Counted from the stretch's first letter, positions 35,379-45,187 are shown. The stretch is DNA of 64,000 nucleotides from Candidatus Gastranaerophilales bacterium HUM_1 (GCA_002103105.1 DAAY01000008.1:186001-250000), one strand, 5' to 3'. Notes: generated from the letters alone by a model not told the origin. Translations and numbers: made by a program.

Positions 35379-36518
35379 TTAATAATCTTCTTCTTGAGGT
35401 TCAAAATAGTGCATTGAAGGGCATTTCCCGAAATTATCCAATATTGCCTTATCGAGTTCTTCTGTCGCAACAACTTTCCCATTTACAATATTTACTTGAG
35501 TGGTTGTAACTGTGCCATTTTCTTTATCTTCTTTAGTTTCTTTTGTTGCAATATCTTTTTTATTCTTTGCCATATGCTGTTTATTTTTAGATTTTTCTTC
35601 ATCCATTATCGTTCTGAGGTAACTTTTGTATTCCTCATTAAAATAAACATTTCGCATAATATCATTCATCACAATTGCAGCATATTGTTGAGTTGAAGAA
35701 TTTTCTCCAAGTGCAGAAATCAAAGTTGAAGCTTTTTCAATTTCTTCATAAGCCTCGTTGTAATGTCTAAGTTTTCTCAACAGAACAGCTAAATTGTAAT
35801 GAGCTTCATAATTCATCGGTGCATTTGATATTGCTTGACAATAACACTTTCCCGCTCCTTCATAATTTCCAGAAATTTGGTATGCCAAACCTAAGTTAAA
35901 CAATGTATCATAACTTTTTGGATTAATTTCTAAAGATTTTTGATAAGCTTTTATCGCTTTTGCCAAATAACGTCTTTGCCATTCCCAATCATCATTTGCA
36001 TAAAGAGATTTCATTCGATAGGAATACCCCATATTATAATATGCAATCGCTTTATTTTCTTTTGAACTTATTTTATTGTTGTAAATATATGGAATTTCTA
36101 ACAAATGGCGTTTAGTTTTAATTATTTGTTCATACTGTTTGATTGCAGAATCAAAATCTCCCAACTTTTCAGATGCAACAATTCCATAGTTCATTCTTGC
36201 AATCATCATATTTGGATTGTACTTAAATGCTTGAGAATATGCGTATAATGCAGAATAATAATCCTCATATGCAACATATATATTACCAAGATTATACCAA
36301 GCACTATAATGCTGAGGATAATACTTTAATGCAGTATTATAATACCCAATAGCTTTTTGCATTCGCATATCGTGATATGCCTTATCCCCTTTATAGACAT
36401 AATACATACCCTTAACTTTGTATGCCTGAATTTTTACAACTTCTTGATTGAAATATACCGCAACACCAATTGCGGCAAGAACAAACAATGAAAATAATCC
36501 TGATAAAAACTTTTTCAA
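35379..36518 (-). CDS. Membrane-anchored TPR protein
   Basis: 379 residues: one N-terminal transmembrane helix (about 5-25), then six or more TPR units (for example AIGYYNTALKYYPQHYSAWYNLGNIY, AIKAYQKSLEINPKSYDTLFNLGLAY, CYCQAISNAPMNYEAHYNLAVLL), a helical region and a charged tail with a Lys-rich linker (310-340). It is probably exposed outside the inner membrane as a scaffold. The start is TTG with AAGGG 7 bases upstream. It lies upstream of the HNH-like pair on the same strand, with a 53-base gap. Confidence 0.85.
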   Translation of the reverse strand: MKKFLSGLFSLFVLAAIGVAVYFNQEVVKIQAYKVKGMYYVYKGDKAYHDMRMQKAIGYYNTALKYYPQHYSAWYNLGNIYVAYEDYYSALYAYSQAFKYNPNMMIARMNYGIVASEKLGDFDSAIKQYEQIIKTKRHLLEIPYIYNNKISSKENKAIAYYNMGYSYRMKSLYANDDWEWQRRYLAKAIKAYQKSLEINPKSYDTLFNLGLAYQISGNYEGAGKCYCQAISNAPMNYEAHYNLAVLLRKLRHYNEAYEEIEKASTLISALGENSSTQQYAAIVMNDIMRNVYFNEEYKSYLRTIMDEEKSKNKQHMAKNKKDIATKETKEDKENGTVTTTQVNIVNGKVVATEELDKAILDNFGKCPSMHYFEPQEEDY

Positions 36519-36703
36519 ATCAAAGCCCTTTGATATTTATTCACATACAAAGATATGATAATAAAACTCTGACAAAATAACATCAACCAAATAATGTAAC
36601 AGAAATGTAACAAAAGTTTTTATAGAAGCAATTATTTAAAACAGAAATTGTTTATATAAGTAAGGTAGGTTAAAAAAGGTTAATTTTATTTTGGAGGTTT
36701 AGT

Positions 36704-37516
36704 ATGTCAAGCAACGTAGGCTCAATTAACAGTGCTCCTCTGGTAGGTGCATTTCAATACAACCCGTATGCTATGGATGGTTTTGATGAAATTGATATGA
36801 CTTACAATTCACCATTAGCAATGGGAGGAAGTATCTTTGATGGCTCAGGCTACGGAGGTTTTGGTATGGGAATGATGCCAATGCCCATGGCTGGAGGAGG
36901 TGTCACAGGTTACGACCCAAAATCATATTTCAATAACATGAAAGATTATCAAAAATTTTACATAGACTACAATGTCGATCAACAAAATATGCAACGTAAT
37001 GCAGATTTAAGAATTAACGCATCTCTAGAAGGAATCAAAGATGCAGCCGCAGTTCTTAGAGATAAGATTAAACAAAATGAACAAGATCAAGTTCCAGCGG
37101 CATTTAAAGCATATGTACAAAGTGTCGGAGCAGCATATGGAGAAGGCTCTGGAAAAGAAGTTGAATACAGAGCATTAAGTCTTTATGAACAAATGACAGG
37201 TAAATCTCTAATCCAAGACTTACGAGATAATGGACATAGTTCATTTACACAAGGTTTATTACAATCTTTGACATTCAGTGCAACATACAGAACATCAGCA
37301 GAGGACAACATTTCTGCAATAACAGGTCAACCAGTGGGAACATCTGAAAAAGTATCTCAAGGATGCGGTAAAGTTCTTGGTGCGGGAACAGCAGGTGCAG
37401 CTCTCGGAGCTCTTGCAGGTAAATTGTCTCATTCTGGTAAAGTCGGAACAATTGTCGGACTTGCAGCCGCTGGATTGTCAGCAGTATTAGCCTTCGTAAC
37501 TGGCGGAAAAGGCTAG
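36704..37516 (+). CDS. Unknown protein with Gly/Met-rich head and Gly-zipper tail
   Basis: 270 residues. The first 80 are Gly/Met/Pro-rich (GYGGFGMGMMPMPMAGGG). The middle (85-215) is helical (NMQRNADLRINASLEGIKDAAAVLRDKIKQ). The last 50 form two Gly/Ala-rich hydrophobic segments (GAGTAGAALGALAGKL, GTIVGLAAAGLSAVLAFVTGG) able to insert in a membrane as a hairpin. There is no signal peptide. GGAGG lies 6 bases upstream of the ATG. No family is recognised. The layout is reminiscent of secreted pore-forming or translocator proteins, which is only an inference. Confidence 0.8.
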   Translation: MSSNVGSINSAPLVGAFQYNPYAMDGFDEIDMTYNSPLAMGGSIFDGSGYGGFGMGMMPMPMAGGGVTGYDPKSYFNNMKDYQKFYIDYNVDQQNMQRNADLRINASLEGIKDAAAVLRDKIKQNEQDQVPAAFKAYVQSVGAAYGEGSGKEVEYRALSLYEQMTGKSLIQDLRDNGHSSFTQGLLQSLTFSATYRTSAEDNISAITGQPVGTSEKVSQGCGKVLGAGTAGAALGALAGKLSHSGKVGTIVGLAAAGLSAVLAFVTGGKG

Positions 37517-37565
37517 AACTTATAAATATATACTTTTAACCCCTCCTCCAAAATAATTCCTATAA

Positions 37566-37597
37566 AATCCGAAGTTCAAAAATGGACTTCGGATTTT
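37566..37597 (+). terminator. Intrinsic terminator after the Gly-zipper gene
   Basis: AATCCGAAGT/ACTTCGGATT with a 10-base loop and T run. Confidence 0.85.
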
Positions 37598-37602
37598 TGA
37601 AT

Positions 37603-37636
37603 AAAAAAAGTCCTGCTAAAAGGAGTAATAGCAGGA
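37603..37636 (-). terminator. Minus-strand terminator overlapping a 17-codon ORF
   Basis: The stem AGCAGGA.../TCCTGCT in the minus orientation is followed by seven T. The last codons and the stop of the small ORF lie within the stem-loop. Confidence 0.7.
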
Positions 37637-37669
37637 ATATAGTTCAGTAAAAGAGACATCTGCTAACAT
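37616..37669 (-). CDS. 17-residue micro-ORF with a strong ribosome site
   Basis: On the minus strand AGGAGG stands 5 bases before an ATG that opens MLADVSFTELYSCYYSF and a stop. The stop falls within the loop of an intrinsic terminator. No promoter is obvious, but a terminator-like hairpin (37699-37730) ends just upstream, so the ORF may belong to an attenuated leader transcript. It is not followed by a gene on this strand for about 1.1 kb. A real microprotein, a leader peptide or coincidence are all possible; the quality of the ribosome site argues against coincidence. Confidence 0.4.
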   Translation of the reverse strand: MLADVSFTELYSCYYSF

Positions 37670-37698
37670 TATTACCTCCTTTTTTAATTAGTCAAATT

Positions 37699-37764
37699 AA
37701 AAAAAAGAGCCTCAAAAAATATCAAGGCTCGTTGGAATTAAGAATAGCTGGAAGTATGAAAAAG
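37699..37764 (-). ncRNA. Candidate small RNA 3' end, copy 1 of a duplicated element
   Basis: A 23-base sequence at 37742-37764 is identical to 57003-57025. In both places, reading the minus strand, it is followed after 8-12 bases by a GAGCC/GGCTC terminator hairpin. Here the hairpin lies at 37707-37730 with eight T after it. The conserved upstream part could be a regulatory seed. The 5' end and promoter are not defined; an AT-rich segment around 37800-37850 is the likely origin. Confidence 0.45.
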
Positions 37765-37899
37765 ATTAATTATATTAAATCTTTTTCACTTATTTTTCTC
37801 TATTAGCCATATGGGTAATTATTGATGGTTATATATATAATGCAATTGTTATTTTTATGTTATGTTATTAGATGAAAAAATAAGGAGTTCGGTGCTTTT

Positions 37900-38616
37900 A
37901 TGAATAAAAAATATATTATTGCAGCAATTATTTGTTTTATTATAATTGGATTTTTAGGTTGGCTTATAGTGCTTTCTGACGAAGCTCAAGAAAAAAAAGA
38001 AAGAGAAATGTTACCAACCAAAATAGGGCAAAAAGTTTGGACTTATAATATGAACAAATATCAGTGGAGAGAATATCAAAAAACTGACGATGAACAATCA
38101 AAAAATGAGATAATTCTACAAGTTCAAGCACCAGAAGGAAATGGAGGTTATACTTCTTATAATTTAATCACTGGTAATGCCCAAGTTCCTAAAGAAGATG
38201 TTTGGGTTGGAGAAGGTAGCCAAGAATTTCTAAAAGGCAAAAAGCTTTACTCATATTACCCTAGAACTTTTGAATATTATGAAATTATTTTCAATGGTGT
38301 AAAATTTGTGCCAAGAAAACTTTCTAAAGATGAAATAAAAACAATTTTGAAAGGCTATGATTTTATTTACGTTTCAGACCTAAAAAAATCTACTGTTTCA
38401 ATACCATATTCTAAACGCCATAATAAATTTGCAGTAATAAATGATATTGGCGACAATTTTTACAAATATTATATCGTTCCAAATGATAGCAAAAAGATGG
38501 AGATAGGTAATTTTTCAGACCAATTTATACTTAAAGATAATAATATTAACATCAAACTCCAAAGATTAGAAGGTTGTTCAAAAGCGTATCCTTGTTTTGA
38601 TATAAATGTAAAATAA
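37900..38616 (+). CDS. Unknown membrane-anchored protein
   Basis: 238 residues: one N-terminal transmembrane helix (IIAAIICFIIIGFLGWLIVLS), a short Lys/Glu linker, then a soluble, Tyr-rich part of probable beta structure (VWTYNMNKYQWREYQK, YFEYYEIIF-like segments, FVPRKLSKDEIKTIL). Two Cys near the C-terminus (GCSKAYPCFD) could form a disulphide. The likely location is the outer face of the inner membrane. GGAG lies 12 bases before the ATG. The peptidase gene follows after 25 bases. Confidence 0.75.
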   Translation: MNKKYIIAAIICFIIIGFLGWLIVLSDEAQEKKEREMLPTKIGQKVWTYNMNKYQWREYQKTDDEQSKNEIILQVQAPEGNGGYTSYNLITGNAQVPKEDVWVGEGSQEFLKGKKLYSYYPRTFEYYEIIFNGVKFVPRKLSKDEIKTILKGYDFIYVSDLKKSTVSIPYSKRHNKFAVINDIGDNFYKYYIVPNDSKKMEIGNFSDQFILKDNNINIKLQRLEGCSKAYPCFDINVK

Positions 38617-38641
38617 TTTTCGTAAAAAGAGGTGAATATTT

Positions 38642-40201
38642 ATGAATACAAAAGAACAATATCTTAAATTAAGAGAAGAATTTACAAAGAAGTATGAACC
38701 TACTTTATATAATTCAGAACTCGCTGGTTGGAATTTTTACACAAACTCCACAGAAGAAAATCTAAAAAAATATACTCAATCACAAGAACAAATGAGTAAT
38801 TTATTCAAAGATGAACAAATGTATAAATCATTAAAAGCCATTCAAAAAGAAGGCTTAGAGGATAAACATTTAGCAAAACAATTAAAAGATTTAGTTAAAG
38901 CTTTTTACAATGAAATAGAATCTGGAAATGAATTAAAAGCACTTCGAGATAAAGAGAATGAAATAGCCTCAAAATTCAATTCTTATGTTATGGAAATTGA
39001 TGGAAAAGCTATTTCTAAAGCAGAGATTATGGTGATTTTAGAAAAAGAACACAATCCAGAAATCCGTAAAAAAGCCTACGACGCAAATATCAAATCTGGA
39101 GACGAAATTGCAGATGATTTAGTTGAATTTGTAAAAATGCGTAATGCTTATGCTAAAACAAAAGGATATGACACTTATTTTGATTATATGATTGAAGATT
39201 CTTATGACATAACCCCAAAAGAACTAGATGCTTTATTAAATGGAGTTTCTTCAAAAATTGAAACTAAATCAATAGAATTTGATGAAGAAAGGAAAGCAGA
39301 ACTTGCAAAAAGTTTTGGAGTTAAACCAGAAGAATTAAAAGATTATCACTACGGATTGATAACGGATAATACTCCCGAAAAAACGGTTACCGAGTATTTA
39401 ACAACAAAAGAACAAGTTGTTGATATTGCAAAAGATGTTTATAAACAAATGGGCTTTGATGTCGATAGTATGGGGATAACTTTAGACTTATTCCCAAGAA
39501 AAAATAAAAACACTCACGGTTTTGCTTTTTGCATAAAACCAGCAAAAGATGCAAGAATTCTTGCAAACTTGACCAACAACACAAATAGCTTAGATACCAT
39601 TTTGCATGAACTTGGACATTGCGTTTATGATATTGGGCTAGATATAAACCTACCATTTCTAGAACAAGAACCATCTTCTTCTGCAATGACAGAAGCCGTT
39701 GCGATGATGATGGGCGATTTGCCAAAAACTGAAAATATTTTATCTCGTCTTGTACCTCAAGATGTTTTAGACAAATTCAAAGCGGAACTAAAAAAAGATG
39801 ATGCAAGATTTGTTAATCGTTCTCTTCAAATTATTGAATTTGAAAGAGAAATGTACAAAAATCCAGAAAGAGATTTGAAAAGCTTATGGAGAGATTTGAA
39901 AATAAAATATCTTCACCGTGGAGATGAAACTGAATCTAATAACGAATGGGCAACTATTCCGCACTACCTATCTCATCCAGGATATTATCAAAACTATTTT
40001 AGAGCTGGTTTAATTAAAGCACAACTTTACAATGCAATGAAAACTGAATTAGGTGAAATTTCTAAAAATTCAAAAACTTCTGATTATTTGAACGATAAAT
40101 TATTCAAATATGGTTCATCTAAAGAAGATAGCGATTTAATTTTAGAAATTACAGGGAAAGCAATATCTGAAAATGATTTTTGCAATAGAATAATAGAATA
40201 A
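38642..40201 (+). CDS. M2/M3-type zinc metallopeptidase
   Basis: 519 residues, mostly helical, with the zinc site LHELGHCVYD (HExxH near 321-325) and a downstream Glu in SAMTEAVAMMMGDL (about 350). There is no signal peptide, so it is probably a cytoplasmic oligopeptidase of the gluzincin M2/M3 (thimet/oligopeptidase F/ACE-like) clan, acting in peptide turnover. TNEWATIPHYLSHPGYYQNYF-like sequence near the C-terminus resembles the substrate-binding His/Tyr region of M3 enzymes. AGAGGTG precedes the start. The antiporter gene follows 14 bases later. Confidence 0.88.
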   Translation: MNTKEQYLKLREEFTKKYEPTLYNSELAGWNFYTNSTEENLKKYTQSQEQMSNLFKDEQMYKSLKAIQKEGLEDKHLAKQLKDLVKAFYNEIESGNELKALRDKENEIASKFNSYVMEIDGKAISKAEIMVILEKEHNPEIRKKAYDANIKSGDEIADDLVEFVKMRNAYAKTKGYDTYFDYMIEDSYDITPKELDALLNGVSSKIETKSIEFDEERKAELAKSFGVKPEELKDYHYGLITDNTPEKTVTEYLTTKEQVVDIAKDVYKQMGFDVDSMGITLDLFPRKNKNTHGFAFCIKPAKDARILANLTNNTNSLDTILHELGHCVYDIGLDINLPFLEQEPSSSAMTEAVAMMMGDLPKTENILSRLVPQDVLDKFKAELKKDDARFVNRSLQIIEFEREMYKNPERDLKSLWRDLKIKYLHRGDETESNNEWATIPHYLSHPGYYQNYFRAGLIKAQLYNAMKTELGEISKNSKTSDYLNDKLFKYGSSKEDSDLILEITGKAISENDFCNRIIE

Positions 40202-40215
40202 TTAAGGAAATAATA

Positions 40216-41526
40216 ATGTTATCACTTCTAACAAATCCAATAATAATAGCTGTAATTTTATTATGTATATTATGTTTATGCAGAATAAATGTTTTACTTG
40301 CACTAATAATTTCATCTGTTGTAGGTGGCCTTGTCGGGCATATAGGATTGTCAGAAGTGATGGATATTTTTATTCACGGAATGGGGGACAATTCTGAAAC
40401 CGCATTGAGCTATATTTTATTGGGAGCATTTGCGGCATCTATGACACACACAGGTCTTGCACCAATTTTAGCAACCAAAATTTCGAGAATTATTAAATCG
40501 AAAAAATATATGCTGATATTTATTTTAACAGGAATTGCTATTTTATCACAAAATTTAATTCCTGTTCATATTGCGTTCATCCCAATTCTAGTTCCTCCAT
40601 TATTAGGTTTGATGAATAAATTAAAAATTGATAGACGAGCTGTTGCTTGTGGTCTAGCTTTTGGATTAGAAGCTCCATATATTGCAATCCCTGCAGGTTT
40701 TGGATTGATTTTCCAAGGATTAATTGCAGAAAACATGATGCAAAATGGAGTTGAAGTAATAAAAAGTGATATTTGGAAATACAACTGGATAATTGGAGCG
40801 TGCTTATTTGTTGGATTTTTAGTAGCTATTTTTATTTCTTTCAGAAAACCAAGAGAATACGAAAATATTATAATTAAAGACGAAGCAAAAATTGAAGATT
40901 TAAAATTAAATAAAAACCACTATATTACTCTAATTGCCGCAATTATAACTCTAACCGTTCAATTATGGACAAATTCATTACCTTTAGGGGCATTAGTCGG
41001 TTTAGCAGTAATTTTTGGATTTAAAGCAATTGATCACGACAAAATGGACAAATTAATTAACGAAGGTGTCGGATTGATGGGTTATGTTGCATTCGTAATG
41101 CTGGTTGCGGCTGGATTTGCTTCTGTAATGAAAGCAACTGGCGGAGTTGATGCATTGGTTAACGCAATCACTCCATTTATGGGTTCAAGTAAAATAACTG
41201 CAACTATTTTAATGCTTTTTGTTGGTTTATTTATTACAATGGGCATAGGCACTTCTTTTGGAACAATACCAATTTTAGCAGTTTTATATATTCCAATTTG
41301 CTTAAAATTAGGGTTCAGTATTCCTTCAATGATAATTGTTTTGTCTGCTGCTGCGGCACTCGGAGATGCGGGTTCTCCAGCTTCAGACACCACACTTGGT
41401 CCAACAGCAGGTTTAAATGCAGATGGACAACATAACCACGTCTGGGATACTTGTATTCCAACATTCTTGCACTACAATATTCCACTATTTTTTGCGGCTA
41501 TAATTGCGGTTTTAATTTTCCATTAA
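40216..41526 (+). CDS. Na+/H+ antiporter-family transporter (YuiF-like)
   Basis: 436 residues with about 11 transmembrane segments. The pattern FAASMTHTGLAPILATKISRII, SQNLIPVHIAFIPILVPPLLGLMNKLKIDRRAVACGLAFGLEAPYIAIPAGFG and LSAAAALGDAGSPASDTTLGPTAGLNADGQHNHVWDTCIPTFLHYNIPL is that of the YuiF group in the NhaC/ion-transporter superfamily. Some members are reported as amino-acid (histidine) transporters, so the substrate is open. It is coupled to the peptidase gene, which would suit uptake or export linked to peptide metabolism. Confidence 0.88.
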   Translation: MLSLLTNPIIIAVILLCILCLCRINVLLALIISSVVGGLVGHIGLSEVMDIFIHGMGDNSETALSYILLGAFAASMTHTGLAPILATKISRIIKSKKYMLIFILTGIAILSQNLIPVHIAFIPILVPPLLGLMNKLKIDRRAVACGLAFGLEAPYIAIPAGFGLIFQGLIAENMMQNGVEVIKSDIWKYNWIIGACLFVGFLVAIFISFRKPREYENIIIKDEAKIEDLKLNKNHYITLIAAIITLTVQLWTNSLPLGALVGLAVIFGFKAIDHDKMDKLINEGVGLMGYVAFVMLVAAGFASVMKATGGVDALVNAITPFMGSSKITATILMLFVGLFITMGIGTSFGTIPILAVLYIPICLKLGFSIPSMIIVLSAAAALGDAGSPASDTTLGPTAGLNADGQHNHVWDTCIPTFLHYNIPLFFAAIIAVLIFH

Positions 41527-41581
41527 TTAAATTTAATATATTATTTTTTTCAAATTATTTGCATGATATGATGGACGAATT

Positions 41582-44500
41582 ATGGTAGATGTTAATCAAG
41601 AATATGTTCCACTCCACTTACACACAGAGTATTCTTTACTTGATGGAGCAATTAGGATAGGGGATTTAGTTAAATTTTGTGCAGAAAACAACATGCCTGG
41701 TGTTGCCGTAACAGATCACGGGGTTATGTATGGTGCAATGGATTTGTATATAGATGCGGATAAAAACAATTCAAAAGAAAGAGAAAAAGCCGAACAAGAC
41801 CCCAATTACAAACCCAAATTAGTTAACCCAATAGTTGGTTGTGAATTTTATGTACACGATGGGGATATTTCAGAACGCAACCCTAGTCACAATCCTAGAT
41901 ACCACTTAGTTTTACTTGTAAAAAATAACCAAGGATATAAAAACATTGTTAAACTAGCTTCAAAAGCTCACATTGAAGGTTTTTATATGAAACCTCGTAT
42001 CAACTGGGAACTTCTTGAACAATATCACGAAGGATTGATTTGCTCTTCTGCTTGTTTAGGTGGCGAAGTACTCCAAAACCTATTGAAAGGTGATTACGAA
42101 AAAGCAAAGGCTACTGCTAAAAGATTTAAAGATTTATTTGGAGAAGATTATTATATTGAGTTACAAGACCACGGGCTTGAAGAACAAAAACGTACAAACC
42201 CAGATTTGATACGTATTGCCAAAGAACTTGATATTAAAATGATTATCACAAACGACTCCCACTATTTGAAAAAAGAAGATGCAGACTGGCATGATACCCT
42301 TTTGTGTATGCAGACAAAATCTTCAAAATCAGATACAAATAGATTCCATTTTCCTAATAATGAATTCTATGTAAAAACGGTTTCGGAATTAAGAGATTCT
42401 TTCAAATGGCTAGACAGCGAAACATTTGATGAATGTATTAAAAACACGGTAGAAATTTCTAAAAAATGTCATATTACAGTAGAATGGAAAGCCCCTCTAC
42501 CAGATTTCCCTGTTCCTGAAGGATTTACAACAGATACATACTTAGAAAAACTTGTATATCAAGGGATTAGAAGAAAATATCACCAAGAAGAAATTGATCC
42601 AAAACTCCAAGAACGTGCGAAGTACGAATTGGGTGTAATTGAACAAATGGGATTCTCTGCATACTTTTTGATTACATGGGATTTTATCCACTACGCAAAA
42701 ACTCACGATATTCCAGTCGGCCCAGGGAGAGGATCTGCCGCAGGTTCACTAGTTGCGTATGCCCTTGATATTACAGATTTGGACCCGATAGAACACAACC
42801 TATTGTTTGAAAGATTTTTGAACCCAGAACGTTTCAGTATGCCCGATATTGATACGGACTTTTGTATTGAAAAACGTGGGAAAGTTATTGATTACGTTGT
42901 AGAAAAATACGGAGCAGATAAAGTTTGTCAGATTATTACCTTTAACACTCTGGCTGCTCGTAACGCAATGAAAAGTGTTGCACGTGTATTTGATATTCCA
43001 TACGCAAGAAGTAAACAACTTTCAGACCTTATTTCTGGCGACCCTGGGGCAAAAATTTCCGACTCTTTGCAAGATGGAATGGAATTAAAAACACTATACG
43101 ATAGTGACCCAGAAGTTAAAAGATTGGTTGATACCGCACTTCACGTAGAAGGTCTGAAAAACGCAACTGGCATGCACGCAGCTGGGGTAATCATTTCATA
43201 TAAACCTCTGGATGAAATTGTTCCTGTACAGCACGGAAAAGACGGAGTTGTTGTAACACAATACCACCGAGAAATTTTAGAAAAAATGAAGCTTCTGAAG
43301 ATGGACTTTTTGGGGCTTCGTAACCTTACAATGATTTCTAAAACTGTAAAACTAATTAAAAAATGTCAGGGTATTGATTTAGATATCAACCATATTCCAC
43401 TGGATGATAAACCAACATATGATATGCTAATTCGAGGTGAAACAGTTGGTGTATTCCAGTTAGAATCCCAAGGGATGACAAACCTTGTAAAAAAACTACA
43501 ACCCGACGTATTTGAAGATTTAGGAGCTTTAGTAGCACTATTTCGTCCAGGTCCGTTAGGTTCTGGCATGGTTGATGTTTTCGTAGATAGAAAACACGGA
43601 CGACAAGAAATTACTTATCCACACCCACGACTTGAAAAAGTTTTAAAAGACACCTATGGAACAATGGTTTACCAAGAGCAAATCATGCAGATTTTCCAAG
43701 AAATGGCGGATTATTCTTTAGGTCAAGCAGACATGGTTCGTCGTATGATGGGTCACAAAGACCCTGCGGCTATGGCAGCTCAGGAAGATAAACTTATTGA
43801 AGGATCTGCAAAATATGGTATGAAAGCAGAAGATGCAAAAACTTTATTTGAACAAATTCAAAACTTCGCTTCATACTGTTTCAACAGAGCTCACTCATCT
43901 GCTTACGCATTCGTTGCATATCAAACAGCTTTCTTGAAATGCCATTATCCAGTTGAATACTTATCATCATTATTATCAAGTGTTGCTGGAGACCAAGAAA
44001 AAACTCAAGCTTATATTGAAGAAGCCTTGAAATACGGAATCAAAGTGCTTCCTCCAGATATAAACAAATCTTATCTTGAATACGCACCAGATGGTAAAAA
44101 CATCAGATTCGGGCTTGCTTCAATCAAACAAGTTGGAGAAGGTGTAATTGAAGAAATCATCAAAGAACGTGAAGCAAACGGTGATTTCAAATCAATTTAT
44201 GATTTTATTAAAAGAGTAGATGTAAAATGTGCGAATAAAAGAGCGTTAGAAGGATTGATTAAGGCTGGAGCTTTTTCCACAATTGAAAAAAGCCGTAAAC
44301 AACTAATGGAGAACCTTGAATACATCACTTCAACAGCTTCTAAAGAGGCTAAAGAAAAAGAATCAGGTCAAGGAAGTTTGTTTGACATGCTAGGAGATAC
44401 CGCCTCAGTTGAAGATGCGAAATTTCATCTTTCTGGCTCAGATGAAGAATATGATGCAAGACAAATTCAAATTTTTGAAAAAGAATTCTTGGGATTTTAT

Positions 44501-45112
44501 GTAACAAGCCACCCATTATCTACAATTAGAGACAAGTTACCATTCTTAATGACTCACAAAATCTCACAAATTCCAGATATTCCGAATGATAAAGTCGTAA
44601 CTATTTGTGGATTAGTAACAGCAACGAAACAAATTCCAACTAGAAATGACCCTACAAAATTTGTTCGATTTGTAACAATTGAAGATTTAACAGGAAAAAT
44701 TGATACTTTAGCTTTCAATTCAAAAATTGCGGAATACAATGACTTCTTGCAAAATGAGCAAAGAATTATTGTATCAGGAAAAGTAAGTAGGCGTAGCGAT
44801 GACGATCCACCAATTATTTTGGTTGACACTGTTAAACCAGTAGATAATTCAAATATTTTCACCATTGAGTTGAAAGACGAATTAAAATTTGAAGAGTTGA
44901 TGTTAATGAAGCAAATGTTATGCAAATTTTCTGGTTCCGACCCAGTAATGCTAAAACTTCCAGATTTAACAGGAGATGTAAAGATTTTAGCTTCATCAAT
45001 GTTCTGGGTAAATTCTTCAAACGACTTAGTAAACATGTTGAATAAACGATTTGGAGAACGAATTGGAATTTCAATAAAATCAATGGATACAAATTTAAAA
45101 GAACCGGTTTAA
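41582..45112 (+). CDS. dnaE: DNA polymerase III alpha subunit
   Basis: The replicative polymerase, 1176 residues, complete. An N-terminal PHP domain starts PLHLHTEYSLLDGAIRI. The polymerase palm carries GPGRGSAAGSLVAYAL and PDIDTDF (near 420), with a further Asp in the palm. Tandem helix-hairpin-helix (CANKRALEGLIKAGAF) and OB (VVTICGLVTATKQIPTR) domains follow near 880-1070. A TATGAT box ends 9 bases before the ATG and there is no Shine-Dalgarno, so the leader is very short. Its terminator overlaps the stop codon. Confidence 0.97.
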   Translation: MVDVNQEYVPLHLHTEYSLLDGAIRIGDLVKFCAENNMPGVAVTDHGVMYGAMDLYIDADKNNSKEREKAEQDPNYKPKLVNPIVGCEFYVHDGDISERNPSHNPRYHLVLLVKNNQGYKNIVKLASKAHIEGFYMKPRINWELLEQYHEGLICSSACLGGEVLQNLLKGDYEKAKATAKRFKDLFGEDYYIELQDHGLEEQKRTNPDLIRIAKELDIKMIITNDSHYLKKEDADWHDTLLCMQTKSSKSDTNRFHFPNNEFYVKTVSELRDSFKWLDSETFDECIKNTVEISKKCHITVEWKAPLPDFPVPEGFTTDTYLEKLVYQGIRRKYHQEEIDPKLQERAKYELGVIEQMGFSAYFLITWDFIHYAKTHDIPVGPGRGSAAGSLVAYALDITDLDPIEHNLLFERFLNPERFSMPDIDTDFCIEKRGKVIDYVVEKYGADKVCQIITFNTLAARNAMKSVARVFDIPYARSKQLSDLISGDPGAKISDSLQDGMELKTLYDSDPEVKRLVDTALHVEGLKNATGMHAAGVIISYKPLDEIVPVQHGKDGVVVTQYHREILEKMKLLKMDFLGLRNLTMISKTVKLIKKCQGIDLDINHIPLDDKPTYDMLIRGETVGVFQLESQGMTNLVKKLQPDVFEDLGALVALFRPGPLGSGMVDVFVDRKHGRQEITYPHPRLEKVLKDTYGTMVYQEQIMQIFQEMADYSLGQADMVRRMMGHKDPAAMAAQEDKLIEGSAKYGMKAEDAKTLFEQIQNFASYCFNRAHSSAYAFVAYQTAFLKCHYPVEYLSSLLSSVAGDQEKTQAYIEEALKYGIKVLPPDINKSYLEYAPDGKNIRFGLASIKQVGEGVIEEIIKEREANGDFKSIYDFIKRVDVKCANKRALEGLIKAGAFSTIEKSRKQLMENLEYITSTASKEAKEKESGQGSLFDMLGDTASVEDAKFHLSGSDEEYDARQIQIFEKEFLGFYVTSHPLSTIRDKLPFLMTHKISQIPDIPNDKVVTICGLVTATKQIPTRNDPTKFVRFVTIEDLTGKIDTLAFNSKIAEYNDFLQNEQRIIVSGKVSRRSDDDPPIILVDTVKPVDNSNIFTIELKDELKFEELMLMKQMLCKFSGSDPVMLKLPDLTGDVKILASSMFWVNSSNDLVNMLNKRFGERIGISIKSMDTNLKEPV

Positions 45113-45131
45113 TCAAGCTGGTTCTTTATTT
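45098..45131 (+). terminator. dnaE terminator overlapping the last codons
   Basis: AAAGAACC pairs with GGTTCTTT across the stop codon, and T-rich sequence follows. Confidence 0.7.
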
Positions 45132-45187
45132 TAGGAACTTTTATTAAATTGATAAATAAAACTTTATAAAAAATTTTAAAAAAGTGC

